Shown in pieces: positions 18,393 through 26,709 of a DNA stretch of 64,000 bases. This DNA comes from Aquipseudomonas guryensis (GTDB lineage Bacteria > Pseudomonadota > Gammaproteobacteria > Pseudomonadales > Pseudomonadaceae). The notes beneath the pieces are model-generated. The model was not told the origin of the DNA. It saw only the letters and a program-made list of their open reading frames with translations, and ran no database searches. A program made the translations under genes and the position numbers. Location of the stretch: NCBI RefSeq assembly GCF_014164785.1, contig NZ_JACJFN010000001.1, forward strand, positions 558,001 through 622,000, read 5' to 3'. Each line of letters begins with the position of its first letter. Within the stretch, counting starts at the first letter, position 1.

Positions 18393-18602
18393 GTGGACAT
18401 TCGCATCGTCGCCATCGAGAGCCAGCCACCGATCTGGCGGGTCTACCTCAATACCTTCTTCATCATCTGCCACAGCGCAGCCGAGGCCGAGGACACTGCC
18501 TACAAGGCAGCCCTCAGCAATCGCAAACCCTTCCGCCAGGTGCTGCTCAGCAGCGCCCGGGTCGGACAGGCCGATGATGCTGCGCCCTTCTCCGTACTCT
18601 GA
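18393..18602 (+). CDS. Small uncharacterised protein, 69 aa
   Basis: A short reading frame starting GTG at 18393 with GGAAG about 6 bases upstream, and with its own terminator 27 bp after the stop. The product (MDIRIVAIESQPPIW...) has a hydrophobic patch WRVYLNTFFIICHSA but no clear signal peptide and no motif I recognise. It sits between the aceF terminator and a convergent exported-protein gene. A good ribosome site and isolation between two terminators argue that it is real; no function can be given. Confidence 0.6.
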   Translation: MDIRIVAIESQPPIWRVYLNTFFIICHSAAEAEDTAYKAALSNRKPFRQVLLSSARVGQADDAAPFSVL

Positions 18603-18628
18603 CGCCGGACGCTGACGACTGCAGATGC

Positions 18629-18656
18629 AACAAGGCCCGGAATTCCGGGCCTTGTT
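18629..18656. terminator. Perfect bidirectional terminator palindrome
   Basis: A 12-bp perfect stem (AACAAGGCCCGG / CCGGGCCTTGTT) around AATT. A-rich and T-rich flanks on both sides allow it to end both the small plus-strand ORF and the convergent minus-strand gene. Confidence 0.9.
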
Positions 18657-18666
18657 CTGTGCGGGA

Positions 18667-19194
18667 TCAGCTCTTCTGCATATTGCGAATCAGGAAACTG
18701 ATCGCCTTGGCCAGCTCGGCCGCGCCTTGGTGGTCGCGCAACACGCGCAACCAGGGGCTGCCATCGGCCGGATTCTGCAGCACGCAGACGATGCCGGTGG
18801 TCGGGCATTCGTAGCGGATGTAGGGGTCGAGGCCGAACACCGAGAGGCGCTGATTGCTCACGGTCAGGTCCATGCCCTTCTCGGCCCGCACCTCCTGGCG
18901 TATCAGCAGCTCGCCGGGCGCCGGAACACTCAGCTGGTAACGCAGGTCGCTGCGCTGCGCCTGGCCCACCTGGTAGGCGGCGCGCAGGGCATAGGTATCC
19001 AGCAGGGTATTGCTGTGCGCCAGCAACGCCTTGCGCTCATCCTGAGTCAGGTACAGGCGCTTGAGCTCGGCCAGGTAACGCGCCTGCTCATCCCCGCCCA
19101 GCTGAGCCTCGGCCGCTACCGCCACGGGGGCAGCGCCACCCAGGCTGAGTAACAGCAATAACCCGCTAAGTCTTCTTGTCAGTCCCAGCTGCAT
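18667..19194 (-). CDS. Uncharacterised exported protein, 175 aa
   Basis: The translation from the ATG at 19194 begins MQLGLTRRLSGLLLLLSLGG and runs to AVAAEAQ, a typical Sec signal peptide with AxA cleavage near residue 30. The mature part is helical at first (DEQARYLAELKRLYLTQDERKALL), then contains two cysteines, YECPTTGIVC, that could form a disulfide, and ends IRNMQKS. I recognise no family. It is divergent from dipA (79 bp between starts) and convergent with the small ORF, so it is its own transcription unit. A longer upstream reading frame exists but would hide the signal peptide. Confidence 0.75.
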   Translation of the reverse strand: MQLGLTRRLSGLLLLLSLGGAAPVAVAAEAQLGGDEQARYLAELKRLYLTQDERKALLAHSNTLLDTYALRAAYQVGQAQRSDLRYQLSVPAPGELLIRQEVRAEKGMDLTVSNQRLSVFGLDPYIRYECPTTGIVCVLQNPADGSPWLRVLRDHQGAAELAKAISFLIRNMQKS

Positions 19195-19273
19195 AATGCA
19201 CCCTTGCCGAACTTGATTGATGACACAGGCTCTTGGCCTGAACCCCAGCAGCATACTGGAAGCCAACCGCTTG

Positions 19274-21964
19274 ATGAAAAGCCATCCCGATGCCGCCAGC
19301 CGTACGGCGGCCGAGGTTGTGACGCAGTTGCCAGTGCCATCGCGCCTGGGCATGCTGCGTTTCGAGCGGTTGAACGAGGCCAGCTGGGCCTTGCTTTATC
19401 TGGACCCGACCTGCGAACGTCAGCTGGGCGTGGCCGCCAGCGACCTTTGCGCGCTGATCGACTCACCCTTCGCCAGCCTGATGGAGCCGGAAGCACGCTA
19501 CCGCCTGCACGACGAGATCCAGCAGCAACTAGTTGCCAGCCAGCACTACGCAGTGCGCTACAACCTGCATTCACCTCGCGGCACCCTCAGCCTGCTGGAA
19601 ATCGGCGAACCCTATCTGCTGCACAACCGCCCGCTGCTGCGCGGCTATCTGCTGGTCACCGCCCGCCACGACGACAGCCCCGGTGAACGCCTGCAGGAAC
19701 TCGAAGCGCAGAACGTCAAACTGCAAGCCGCAGTGGAGCTGTACCAGCGCGCCCAGGACGAGCATCTGCAGCACCTGATCCGCTCGCGCGCCCAGCAAAG
19801 TCTGATCGTGCGCCTGGCCCGGCATCGCTACAGCGCGCTGGACCCGCTGCGCGAGGCCGCCGAGCTGATTACCCAAGCCGCCTGCGAAACCTACGACGTG
19901 GCCCGCGCCAGTGTCTGGCTACTGCACGGCGACAACCTGCAGCCGGTGGCCATGTACCGCCGCGATATTGATCGCCACGAGCTGCCGGCCGCCATCGATG
20001 CGCGCCCCTATCCGCAGTACCTCGAAGCTCTGCACAGCGGCCGCGCCATCGACGCACACAACGCCCAACTCGACCCACGCACCGCCGAGCTGGCGCAGGA
20101 CTACCTGAAGCCGCTGGGTATCAATGCCCTGCTCGACGCCAGCGTGCGCCTGGGTGGCGAGGTGGTCGGCGTGCTGTGCCTGGAGCATATCGGCGCGCCG
20201 CGCATCTGGCAGAGCGACGAAGTAGCCTTCGCCGGCGAGCTGGCCGACCAGTTCGGTCAGGTCATGAGCCACCAGCAGCGGCGTGACGCCACCAGCGCCC
20301 TGCACCTATTCCAGCGCGCAGTGGAACAGAGCGCCAGCGCCTTCCTGCTGATCGACCGTGACGGCCTGGTGGAGTACGTCAACCCAAGCTTCACCTCGAT
20401 CACCCAGTACAGCAGCGAGGAAGTCCACGGCCGGCGCATCTCCGACCTGCCGGCCCTGGAGAACCTCGGCGACGTGCTGTTCGACCCGCAGTCCGGCCTG
20501 GCAGAACGCAGCAGTTGGCAGGGCGAGTTCCGCAGTCGGCGCAAGAACTTCGAGCCGTACTGGGGCCAGCTGTCGATCTCCAAGGTGTACAACGACGACG
20601 GCGAGCTGACTCACTACATCGGCATCTACGAAGACATCACCCAGGGTAAGCTGGCCCAGCAGCGCATCGAGCGCCTGGCCTACAGCGACAACCTCACCGG
20701 CCTGGGCAATCGGCCATACTTCATCCGCAGCCTGGAAGAGCGCTTCGCGCGCAACAACGGCCGGCCGTTCAACCTGCTGCTGGTCGACATCGACAACTTC
20801 AAGCGGATCAACGACAGCCTCGGCCACCAGACCGGTGACAAGCTGCTGTCGAGCCTGGCCCGCCGCCTGCGCAACAGCCTGAGCCAGAACACCAGCCTGG
20901 CGCGCTTTGCCAGCAACGAATTCGCCGTGCTGCTGGATGGCGCCGATGAACAGGGCGGCCTGCAGCTGGCCGCGGAAATCCTGCAGACCCTGGACAAGCC
21001 GCTGTTCGTCGACAACCAGTTGATCAGCGTCACTGCCTCGGTCGGCCTGGCCTGCGCGCCAGCCCACGGCGACGACCCGCATGTGCTGATGAAGCACGCC
21101 GGCCTGGCCTTGCACAAGGCCAAGGCCAACGGCAAGAACCAGGTGCAGATTTTCACCGAGGCGCTGAATGCCGAGGCGCACTACAAGCTGTTCGTCGAGA
21201 ACAACCTGCGCCGCGCCCTCACCCAGAACGAGCTGGAGGTCTACTACCAGCCCAAGCTGTGCCTCAAGACCGGCCAGCTCACCGGCCTGGAAGCCCTGTT
21301 GCGCTGGCTGCATCCAGAAAAAGGCATGATCAATCCGGAGCAGTTCATCAGCGTCGCCGAGGAAACCGGGCTGATCATCCCGATCGGCAAATGGGTGGCG
21401 CGCCAGGCCTGCCGCGTCAGCCTGGAACTGGCCGCCCTCGGCATGGGCCAGGTGCAGGTGGCGATCAACCTGTCACCCAAGCAGTTCACCGACCCGGATC
21501 TGGTCGGCTCGATCGCTGCCATCCTCGACGAGGAACAACTGCCGCCGCACCTGCTGGAGCTGGAGCTGACCGAGAGCCTGCTGCTCGAAGGCAGCGACGA
21601 CACCCGCCAGCAGGTCGCCCGCCTCAAGGCCCTGGGTCTGACCCTGGCGATGGACGACTTCGGCACCGGTTACTCCTCGCTGAGCTACCTGAAGAAGTTC
21701 CCGATCGACGTGATCAAGATCGACCGCAGCTTCATCAAGGACATTCCCGAGAACCAGGACGACATGGAGATCACCTCGGCGGTGATCGCCATGGCCCACA
21801 ACCTCAAGCTCAAGGTGGTCGCAGAAGGCATTGAGACCGCCGCCCAGCTGGCCTTCCTGCGTCGGCACAAGTGCGATGTCGGCCAGGGCTACCTGTTCGA
21901 CCGACCGATCTCCAGTCGCGAGCTGATCGAGCGCCTGCGGCGTTATCCCTGTCGGGGCGCGTAA
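19274..21964 (+). CDS. dipA: Cyclic-di-GMP phosphodiesterase DipA (GAF-PAS-GGDEF-EAL)
   Basis: An 896-residue cytoplasmic c-di-GMP hydrolase matching PA5017/DipA, which promotes biofilm dispersal. Order: N-terminal PAS-like region, GAF (about 165-340), PAS (about 350-465), GGDEF (about 475-625) and EAL (about 645-890). The GGDEF signature is degenerate, ASNEF at 546-550, so cyclase activity is not expected. The EAL part is intact: E673-A-L-L, DDFGTGYSSLSYL and KIDRSFI. The start chosen (MKSHPDAASR) matches the family; ATG codons 18 and 19 codons upstream lack a ribosome site, whereas GGAAG precedes this one. Confidence 0.93.
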   Translation: MKSHPDAASRTAAEVVTQLPVPSRLGMLRFERLNEASWALLYLDPTCERQLGVAASDLCALIDSPFASLMEPEARYRLHDEIQQQLVASQHYAVRYNLHSPRGTLSLLEIGEPYLLHNRPLLRGYLLVTARHDDSPGERLQELEAQNVKLQAAVELYQRAQDEHLQHLIRSRAQQSLIVRLARHRYSALDPLREAAELITQAACETYDVARASVWLLHGDNLQPVAMYRRDIDRHELPAAIDARPYPQYLEALHSGRAIDAHNAQLDPRTAELAQDYLKPLGINALLDASVRLGGEVVGVLCLEHIGAPRIWQSDEVAFAGELADQFGQVMSHQQRRDATSALHLFQRAVEQSASAFLLIDRDGLVEYVNPSFTSITQYSSEEVHGRRISDLPALENLGDVLFDPQSGLAERSSWQGEFRSRRKNFEPYWGQLSISKVYNDDGELTHYIGIYEDITQGKLAQQRIERLAYSDNLTGLGNRPYFIRSLEERFARNNGRPFNLLLVDIDNFKRINDSLGHQTGDKLLSSLARRLRNSLSQNTSLARFASNEFAVLLDGADEQGGLQLAAEILQTLDKPLFVDNQLISVTASVGLACAPAHGDDPHVLMKHAGLALHKAKANGKNQVQIFTEALNAEAHYKLFVENNLRRALTQNELEVYYQPKLCLKTGQLTGLEALLRWLHPEKGMINPEQFISVAEETGLIIPIGKWVARQACRVSLELAALGMGQVQVAINLSPKQFTDPDLVGSIAAILDEEQLPPHLLELELTESLLLEGSDDTRQQVARLKALGLTLAMDDFGTGYSSLSYLKKFPIDVIKIDRSFIKDIPENQDDMEITSAVIAMAHNLKLKVVAEGIETAAQLAFLRRHKCDVGQGYLFDRPISSRELIERLRRYPCRGA

Positions 21965-22042
21965 GCCCTTCCCCCTGAATCGGAGATAGAGCCGCAAGCT
22001 GGTAATTTTTGCCGCTCGACGACGTCTATCACTTAGCGCCGA

Positions 22043-22059
22043 CCGGTCAGCCTGACCGG
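22043..22059. other. Hairpin between dipA and msrA
   Basis: Perfect 7-bp arms CCGGTCA / TGACCGG around GCC, 79 bp after dipA and 44 bp before msrA. There is no T-run, so its role as a weak terminator or as part of the msrA leader is undecided. Confidence 0.4.
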
Positions 22060-22102
22060 GGTAAGCTATAACCCGCCCATTTCGCCGCACCGAGGAACTC
22101 CC

Positions 22103-22750
22103 ATGGTCCTGCGCTCGCAAATCCTTGCCCACAAGCTCGAACTGCCGACGGCCGAACAGGCTCTGCCCGGTCGCGCAACGCCCATGCCGGTGCCGGCCCA
22201 GCACTTCGTCAACGGCAACCCGCTGCAGCCACCCTTCCCCGCCGGCCTGCAGCAGGCGGTGTTCGCCCTCGGCTGCTTCTGGGGCGCGGAGCGGCGTTTC
22301 TGGCAGCAACCGGGGGTGTGGAGCACGGCGGTCGGCTATGCCGGTGGGCATACGCCGAACCCGACCTACGACGAAGTCTGCTCCGGCCTGACCGGCCATA
22401 CCGAAGTGGTGCTGGTAGTCTTCGATCCGCAGCAGACCAGCTACGAGCAACTGCTCAAGGTGTTCTGGGAAGCGCACAACCCGACCCAGGGCATGCGCCA
22501 GGGCAACGATGTCGGCACCCAGTACCGCTCGGCCATCTACTGCAGCGACGATGCCCAGCTACAGGCGGCACAAGTCAGCCAGGTGATGTTCCAGGGCCAG
22601 CTGGAGCGCGCCGGTTTCGGCTCCATCACCACCGAAATCGCCGCGGCGCCGACCTTCTATTACGCCGAGGCCTACCACCAGCAGTATCTGGCGAAGAACC
22701 CGGGCGGCTACTGCGGGCTGGGTGGCACCGGCGTGTGCCTGCCCGCCTAA
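22103..22750 (+). CDS. msrA: Peptide methionine-(S)-S-oxide reductase MsrA
   Basis: A 215-residue repair enzyme reducing methionine-S-sulfoxide in proteins, recycled by thioredoxin. The catalytic Cys58 is in [13 protein letters not shown]; further family motifs are [33 protein letters not shown] and, at the C-terminus, resolving cysteines in [12 protein letters not shown]. The N-terminal extension of about 45 residues is usual for the long MsrA form. GAGGAAC lies ahead of the ATG. It follows dipA as PA5018 follows PA5017. Confidence 0.96.
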   Translation: MVLRSQILAHKLELPTAEQALPGRATPMPVPAQHFVNGNPLQPPFPAGLQQAVFALGCFWGAERRFWQQPGVWSTAVGYAGGHTPNPTYDEVCSGLTGHTEVVLVVFDPQQTSYEQLLKVFWEAHNPTQGMRQGNDVGTQYRSAIYCSDDAQLQAAQVSQVMFQGQLERAGFGSITTEIAAAPTFYYAEAYHQQYLAKNPGGYCGLGGTGVCLPA

Positions 22751-22831
22751 GAACGCTTACACTCACTGGCAGCACGCCCGCCACATGGCGGGCCACTCAT
22801 TCCAGCCAGGAGTCCGTGTTCACGGCCAGCC

Positions 22832-23887
22832 ATGCACAGCACGCGCTTTTCCGATATCCACGAGATTCCACCGAAAGCCTTCGGCCCGGTCGCGCTGGCG
22901 TTGCAGATCACGCCCTGGCTGCTGATCGGCGCAGCGCTCTGGGGCGGCCTGCCGCTGTGGATTGCCGTGCCCTGCGGCGCCATCCTCAGCTTCGGCCTGT
23001 TGCCGGCTCTGGCCACCGCAACCCACTGGCAGGCGCTGTCGCAGCCGCGCCCGATCATCGCCGCCACGCCCGACTGGCTGCCACCGCTGGCCGCCAATCT
23101 GAGCAACCACAGCGCCATGCAACTGCAGCGACTCGAACAGCTGCAGCAGCAACTGCACGCCCATGATGCCGTCCAGCACCAGCACTGGCAGATGCTGCTC
23201 GAGCAGCTGGCACAACAACGCGCACACGCCGCCCACCTGCTGGCGCCGATCCAGAGCGCCCCACAGGATAGCCAGGACGCGCGGCCAGACAGCGAGGCGG
23301 CGCTTGCCAGCCTGACCGCCAGCCTGCAGCAAAGCCGCCAGCAGGCCGGCGAATTGGCCAGCCAGATGCGTCAGGTCACCACCCAGGCCGAGGCGATCCT
23401 GCGCGCCAGCGATGACATGGACTCGATTGCCAAACAGACCAACCTGCTCGCCCTGAATGCCGCCATCGAGGCCGCGCGAGCGGGCGACAGCGGGCGTGGC
23501 TTCGCCGTGGTCGCCGACGAGGTGCGCGCCCTGTCCAGCCGCTCGGCCGATTTTTCCCAGGAAATCCGCCGCACCGTGGTCGGCATCCGCGACGATCTAC
23601 AGCGCGCCGACCAACACGCCAGCAACCTGGCCGAGGCCGATCAGTCGGCCGTCGAAGACGCCCGCCTGCAGATTGCCGGGCACATCGCCACACTCGCCCA
23701 GCAGCACAGCCAGGCCCTGGATGCCGCTGCTCAGCTGGAGCAACTGCTGCAGGCAAGCGCCGACCAGGCCAACGCCATTAACCCGCCACCGCTGGATACC
23801 AGCACCATGGCTGAACTGCAGCAACACGGTCAGGCCCTCGGGCAATTGGCCGAGCAGTTGCAGCAGCGGGCAACAGAGGCCGGCTGA
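22832..23887 (+). CDS. Minimal chemoreceptor-like signalling protein
   Basis: A 351-residue methyl-accepting-chemotaxis-type protein without a periplasmic sensor or HAMP. Two transmembrane helices (about 18-60, [15 protein letters not shown] and [13 protein letters not shown]) are followed by a helical arm rich in Gln/His, then the signalling tip [20 protein letters not shown]...[18 protein letters not shown] (about 195-245) and a shorter return arm. The tip is canonical, so it could engage CheA/CheW. The arms are short and Gln/Glu methylation sites are not obvious. The ribosome site is weak. No che genes are nearby. It might be an intracellular redox or energy sensor or a partner-dependent receptor. 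Confidence 0.8.
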   Translation: MHSTRFSDIHEIPPKAFGPVALALQITPWLLIGAALWGGLPLWIAVPCGAILSFGLLPALATATHWQALSQPRPIIAATPDWLPPLAANLSNHSAMQLQRLEQLQQQLHAHDAVQHQHWQMLLEQLAQQRAHAAHLLAPIQSAPQDSQDARPDSEAALASLTASLQQSRQQAGELASQMRQVTTQAEAILRASDDMDSIAKQTNLLALNAAIEAARAGDSGRGFAVVADEVRALSSRSADFSQEIRRTVVGIRDDLQRADQHASNLAEADQSAVEDARLQIAGHIATLAQQHSQALDAAAQLEQLLQASADQANAINPPPLDTSTMAELQQHGQALGQLAEQLQQRATEAG

Positions 23888-24043
23888 AACTAAGCGGGGG
23901 GGCAGCCCCCATTGGGGCAGACGCATCGCCCACAGCAGCGGCCTGCCTTAGCTCATCGGTGGAAAAGGTTGCGCAGTTGGGTGGTCATCCACTCTACGCG
24001 GACTGGCAAACATTGTAGAGACTGTTTCTCAGCACAAGCTTTT

Positions 24044-24110
24044 GTAGGAGCCAGCTTGCTGGCGATCAGCGGAATCGCTGCCTGCGCATCGCCAGCAAGC
24101 TGGTTCCTAC
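24044..24110. repeat. REPIN-type inverted repeat, copy 2
   Basis: Arms GTAGGAGCCAGCTTGCTGGC and GCCAGCAAGCTGGTTCCTAC in inverted orientation, the same family as 6511-6571 and 57435-57498. It lies in the 394-bp intergenic stretch between the chemoreceptor-like gene and the convergent flavoprotein gene. Confidence 0.9.
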
Positions 24111-24206
24111 AGAATCAGGCCTTAGGGCGGGTGAACCCCGCGGCTTCCCCCCCCACGAACTTCATCGTCGACGATGGCGAGCCGCTATCCATGGCCGAAT
24201 GCGGCT

Positions 24207-24240
24207 GGGGGTGGATAACGCTTTGCCTATCCAGCACCCC
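24207..24240. repeat. Degenerate inverted repeat (GGGTGGATA type)
   Basis: GGGGGTGGATA and TATCCAgCACCCC are imperfect arms around an 11-base centre. The form resembles a second dispersed Pseudomonas palindrome (GGGTGGATAACGC...). Together with the REPIN it accounts for most of 23888-24281, where I see no gene. Confidence 0.5.
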
Positions 24241-24281
24241 AATGGCTCGGTGCGCTCCGGCGCGAGGGAGCGAACCGGCGC

Positions 24282-25931
24282 TTACAGAGCCTGCGTCGGC
24301 TCTCCGGCCTCGGCCTTCATCTCCGGCTTCCAGCTCTTCAGCAGCTGGCCGACCCGGTAGCCACGCCAACCGAGCATGCGCGAGGCGGTCAGTACGCCGG
24401 CCATCAGCGCGCCGCCAACCCCTGCCGTCACCGTATCGGCTCCGGTCAGATAGAGGCCCTTGATCGGTGTCTGGCTGTGAATCCAGTGCTGCTCGAAGCG
24501 CTCTACCGTGTGGTCGATGCCATAGATCTCGCCCTGCTCGTTCCACTGGTACCACTCGGTGGACAGCGGCGTGCCCAGCTCGCAGAAATCCAGCGCGCCG
24601 CGCAGTTGTGGCTGGTGCTGGTAGAGGGTCTCCAGCAACTGCTCGGTGAGCTGCGCCTTGAACGCCTCGTAGTCGGCGCCACGCTTGCCCCAGGTAGTGC
24701 CCTTCCACTGGGCGAACCACTGCGGCTGGGTCGGCGCGACGATTTCCACCGTGGCCTTGTTCGGGTAATGCGCATCCCAGGCTGGGTCCTTGGCCGAGGG
24801 GAAGCTGATGTAGATCAGTGGCATCGCCGGATTTTGCCCGGCCATGAAACTGCTGACGTTGTGGTCGTGATCATGGGTCGGGTAGACCCAGTAGTTGGTC
24901 TTCGGCAGCTTCAGCTCGGCGGCGCTGCCCTTGAAGCCGGCGTACAGGCACAGGGTGGCGGCCGACAGTTTGACCTTGGGCAGTTGCTCCAGCAGGCCAT
25001 GGTCACTGGCCACCTGTGGTTCGAGCAGACGGGTATAGGTCGGCACCAGGCCGGCGCAACTGACGATCTGTGGCGCGCGAATCTCGAAGCCATCCTTCTG
25101 CATGCGTACGCCGACCGCACGACCGTTCTCCACCAGGATCTTGTCGACCCCGGCATAGGTGAACACATGGCCGCCGGCCGCTTCGATCACCGGGATGATG
25201 GTTTCGGAAATCTTCGTCGCACCGCCCACCGGGTAGTTGCCGCCAGTGATGTAGTGCTTGGCGACCATGGCGTGCATAACGAAGGCTGCCTCGGCTGGCG
25301 GCAGGCCGTAGTCGCCCCACTGCGCGGTGAGCACGCCGATCAGCTCTTGATTGCTGGTCAGGCCTTCGAGCACTTCGCGGGTGGTCTTGAAGAAGTAATC
25401 CGGCAGCCACAGGCGGCGCAATTTGCCGTAGAGCATGCCCAGCGAGCGTGGCAGGGCTTGCCCGGCGAAAAAGCGCGGCACCTTGGCGCTGACCTCGCTG
25501 AGCAGGTCGACATAACGCTCGAGCACCGCAGTTTCCCCGGGAAAGTGGCGCGCCATCTCGGCCTTGAATTCCTCACGACCGGCCACGTAGTCGTAGGTCT
25601 GCTCACCGATGACGATGCGGTCGTAATGGGCATCCATCGGCGCCCACTCGAGGTTGCCGTCGCTGATCACATCGAACACCCGGCGGATCGCCGACCAGGG
25701 TTTGTGCACCTCGCCGATATAGTGCACGCCCACATCCCACTCGTAGCCTTCGCGCTCATAGCTGTGGGTGTAACCGCCGGCGGTGTAGTGCTGCTCCAGC
25801 ACGCACACGCGCTTGCCGAGCTTGGCCAGCAGCGCGGCGGTGGTCAGGCCGCCGATGCCGGAGCCGATGATGATGGCGTCGTAGTCATCGCGAACCAGGC
25901 GCGGACGGAAGCGGGTACCGGTGCGTTTCAT
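24282..25931 (-). CDS. FAD-dependent oxidoreductase, carotene isomerase/retinol saturase-like
   Basis: A 549-residue flavoprotein of the CrtI/CrtISO/RetSat group. The N-terminal Rossmann motif IIIGSGIGGLTTAALLAKLG, the second glycine-rich element EQHYTAGGYTH and the family signature DVGVHYIGEV are present; the C-terminal FAD site is GLYLTGADTVTAGVGGALMAG. Members isomerise or saturate polyene chains. No phytoene synthase or other crt gene is nearby, so carotenoid synthesis is not implied; other hydrophobic polyunsaturated substrates are possible. It is divergent from a PadR regulator with twin operators between, which probably controls it. The start at 25931 is preceded by GGAG. Confidence 0.85.
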   Translation of the reverse strand: MKRTGTRFRPRLVRDDYDAIIIGSGIGGLTTAALLAKLGKRVCVLEQHYTAGGYTHSYEREGYEWDVGVHYIGEVHKPWSAIRRVFDVISDGNLEWAPMDAHYDRIVIGEQTYDYVAGREEFKAEMARHFPGETAVLERYVDLLSEVSAKVPRFFAGQALPRSLGMLYGKLRRLWLPDYFFKTTREVLEGLTSNQELIGVLTAQWGDYGLPPAEAAFVMHAMVAKHYITGGNYPVGGATKISETIIPVIEAAGGHVFTYAGVDKILVENGRAVGVRMQKDGFEIRAPQIVSCAGLVPTYTRLLEPQVASDHGLLEQLPKVKLSAATLCLYAGFKGSAAELKLPKTNYWVYPTHDHDHNVSSFMAGQNPAMPLIYISFPSAKDPAWDAHYPNKATVEIVAPTQPQWFAQWKGTTWGKRGADYEAFKAQLTEQLLETLYQHQPQLRGALDFCELGTPLSTEWYQWNEQGEIYGIDHTVERFEQHWIHSQTPIKGLYLTGADTVTAGVGGALMAGVLTASRMLGWRGYRVGQLLKSWKPEMKAEAGEPTQAL

Positions 25932-25955
25932 GGAGGGCTCCTGCGTTATTGTTGT

Positions 25956-25973
25956 TATGCAATTTTTTGCATA
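25956..25973. promoter_or_regulatory. PadR-type operator copy 1
   Basis: TATGCAA-TTTT-TTGCATA, a perfect 7-bp inverted repeat 25 bp before the flavoprotein start. The ATGCA(A/T) core is typical of PadR-family sites. It is paired with 25993-26010. Confidence 0.8.
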
Positions 25974-25992
25974 CTAGGCAGCATCGGTCGAG

Positions 25993-26010
25993 TATGCAAC
26001 TTTTTGCATA
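25993..26010. promoter_or_regulatory. PadR-type operator copy 2
   Basis: TATGCAA-CTTT-TTGCATA, the same palindrome as 25956-25973, 37 bp away centre to centre and 47 bp before padR. Both promoters of the divergent pair would be covered, implying autorepression plus control of the flavoprotein gene. Confidence 0.8.
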
Positions 26011-26057
26011 ATCCGTATACTGCGGTGCATCTCTACAGCCGCCGGTAAACCCCGCCC

Positions 26058-26594
26058 ATGTCGCTCAAGCACGCCATCCTCATCCTCCTGGAAAGCGAAC
26101 CCGGCAGCGGCTACGACCTGCTCAAGCGCTTCAAGGATGGCCTCGGCTACTTCTGGAACGCCAAGCATCAGCAGGTCTACCTGGAACTGAAGAAGCTCAG
26201 CGAAGCCGGCTGGCTGGAGTTCGAGGCCGAGGCCCAGGAAACCCGCCCGGACAAGAAGATCTACCGCCTCACTGCCGCCGGTCACGCCGAACTACTGCGC
26301 TGGCTGGGCGAGCCGGTGCAGCCGAACAAGATCAACGATGCGCTGCTGGTGAAGTTGTACGCGGGCGCGCATACCTCGACCGCCAACCTGCGCGAAGAAA
26401 TGCAGCGCCATGTAGCCGTGCACCGCAAGACCCTGGACAGCCTGCTCAGCATCGAACGCGACTACCAGGCCCTGCCCGAGGAGCAACGCCAGGCGCTGCG
26501 CCTGCCCTACCTGACCCTACGCCGCGGCATCCTCGGCGAGCAGTCCTGGCTGGCCTGGGCGGATGAAGTCGAACAGGAACTCGGCCGCGACTGA
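26058..26594 (+). CDS. PadR-family transcriptional regulator
   Basis: A 178-residue regulator with the PadR winged helix at the N-terminus (MSLKHAILILLESEPGSGYDLLKRF ... FWNAKHQQVYLELKKLSEAGWLE) and a C-terminal Vir-type helical dimerisation domain (MQRHVAVHRKTLDSLLSIERDYQAL). PadR proteins are usually repressors relieved by small, often aromatic or hydrophobic ligands. It lies divergent from the RetSat-like flavoprotein, with two identical-type palindromes between. The ligand is unknown. Confidence 0.93.
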   Translation: MSLKHAILILLESEPGSGYDLLKRFKDGLGYFWNAKHQQVYLELKKLSEAGWLEFEAEAQETRPDKKIYRLTAAGHAELLRWLGEPVQPNKINDALLVKLYAGAHTSTANLREEMQRHVAVHRKTLDSLLSIERDYQALPEEQRQALRLPYLTLRRGILGEQSWLAWADEVEQELGRD

Positions 26595-26709
26595 GAAACC
26601 AGCGCAGCAGACTCCCAGGATTAACCACGCACCAGGCCCGCGCACTACTGCCAGTTCGCGCACGAAACGCTAGACTGCCAGCACATAGCCAGCAGCCTTC
26701 GACACCAGC

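Noticed and set aside
23888..24281. Hidden gene or CRISPR-like array in the longest intergenic stretch
   Set aside because: It contains only a REPIN and a degenerate palindrome; no repeated spaced units, no plausible start with ribosome site, no tRNA-like structure. No CRISPR array was seen anywhere in the window.
24282..25931. Phytoene desaturase of a carotenoid pathway
   Set aside because: No crtB, crtE, crtY or crtZ genes are present, and the sequence is closer to the isomerase/saturase branch (VHYIG).
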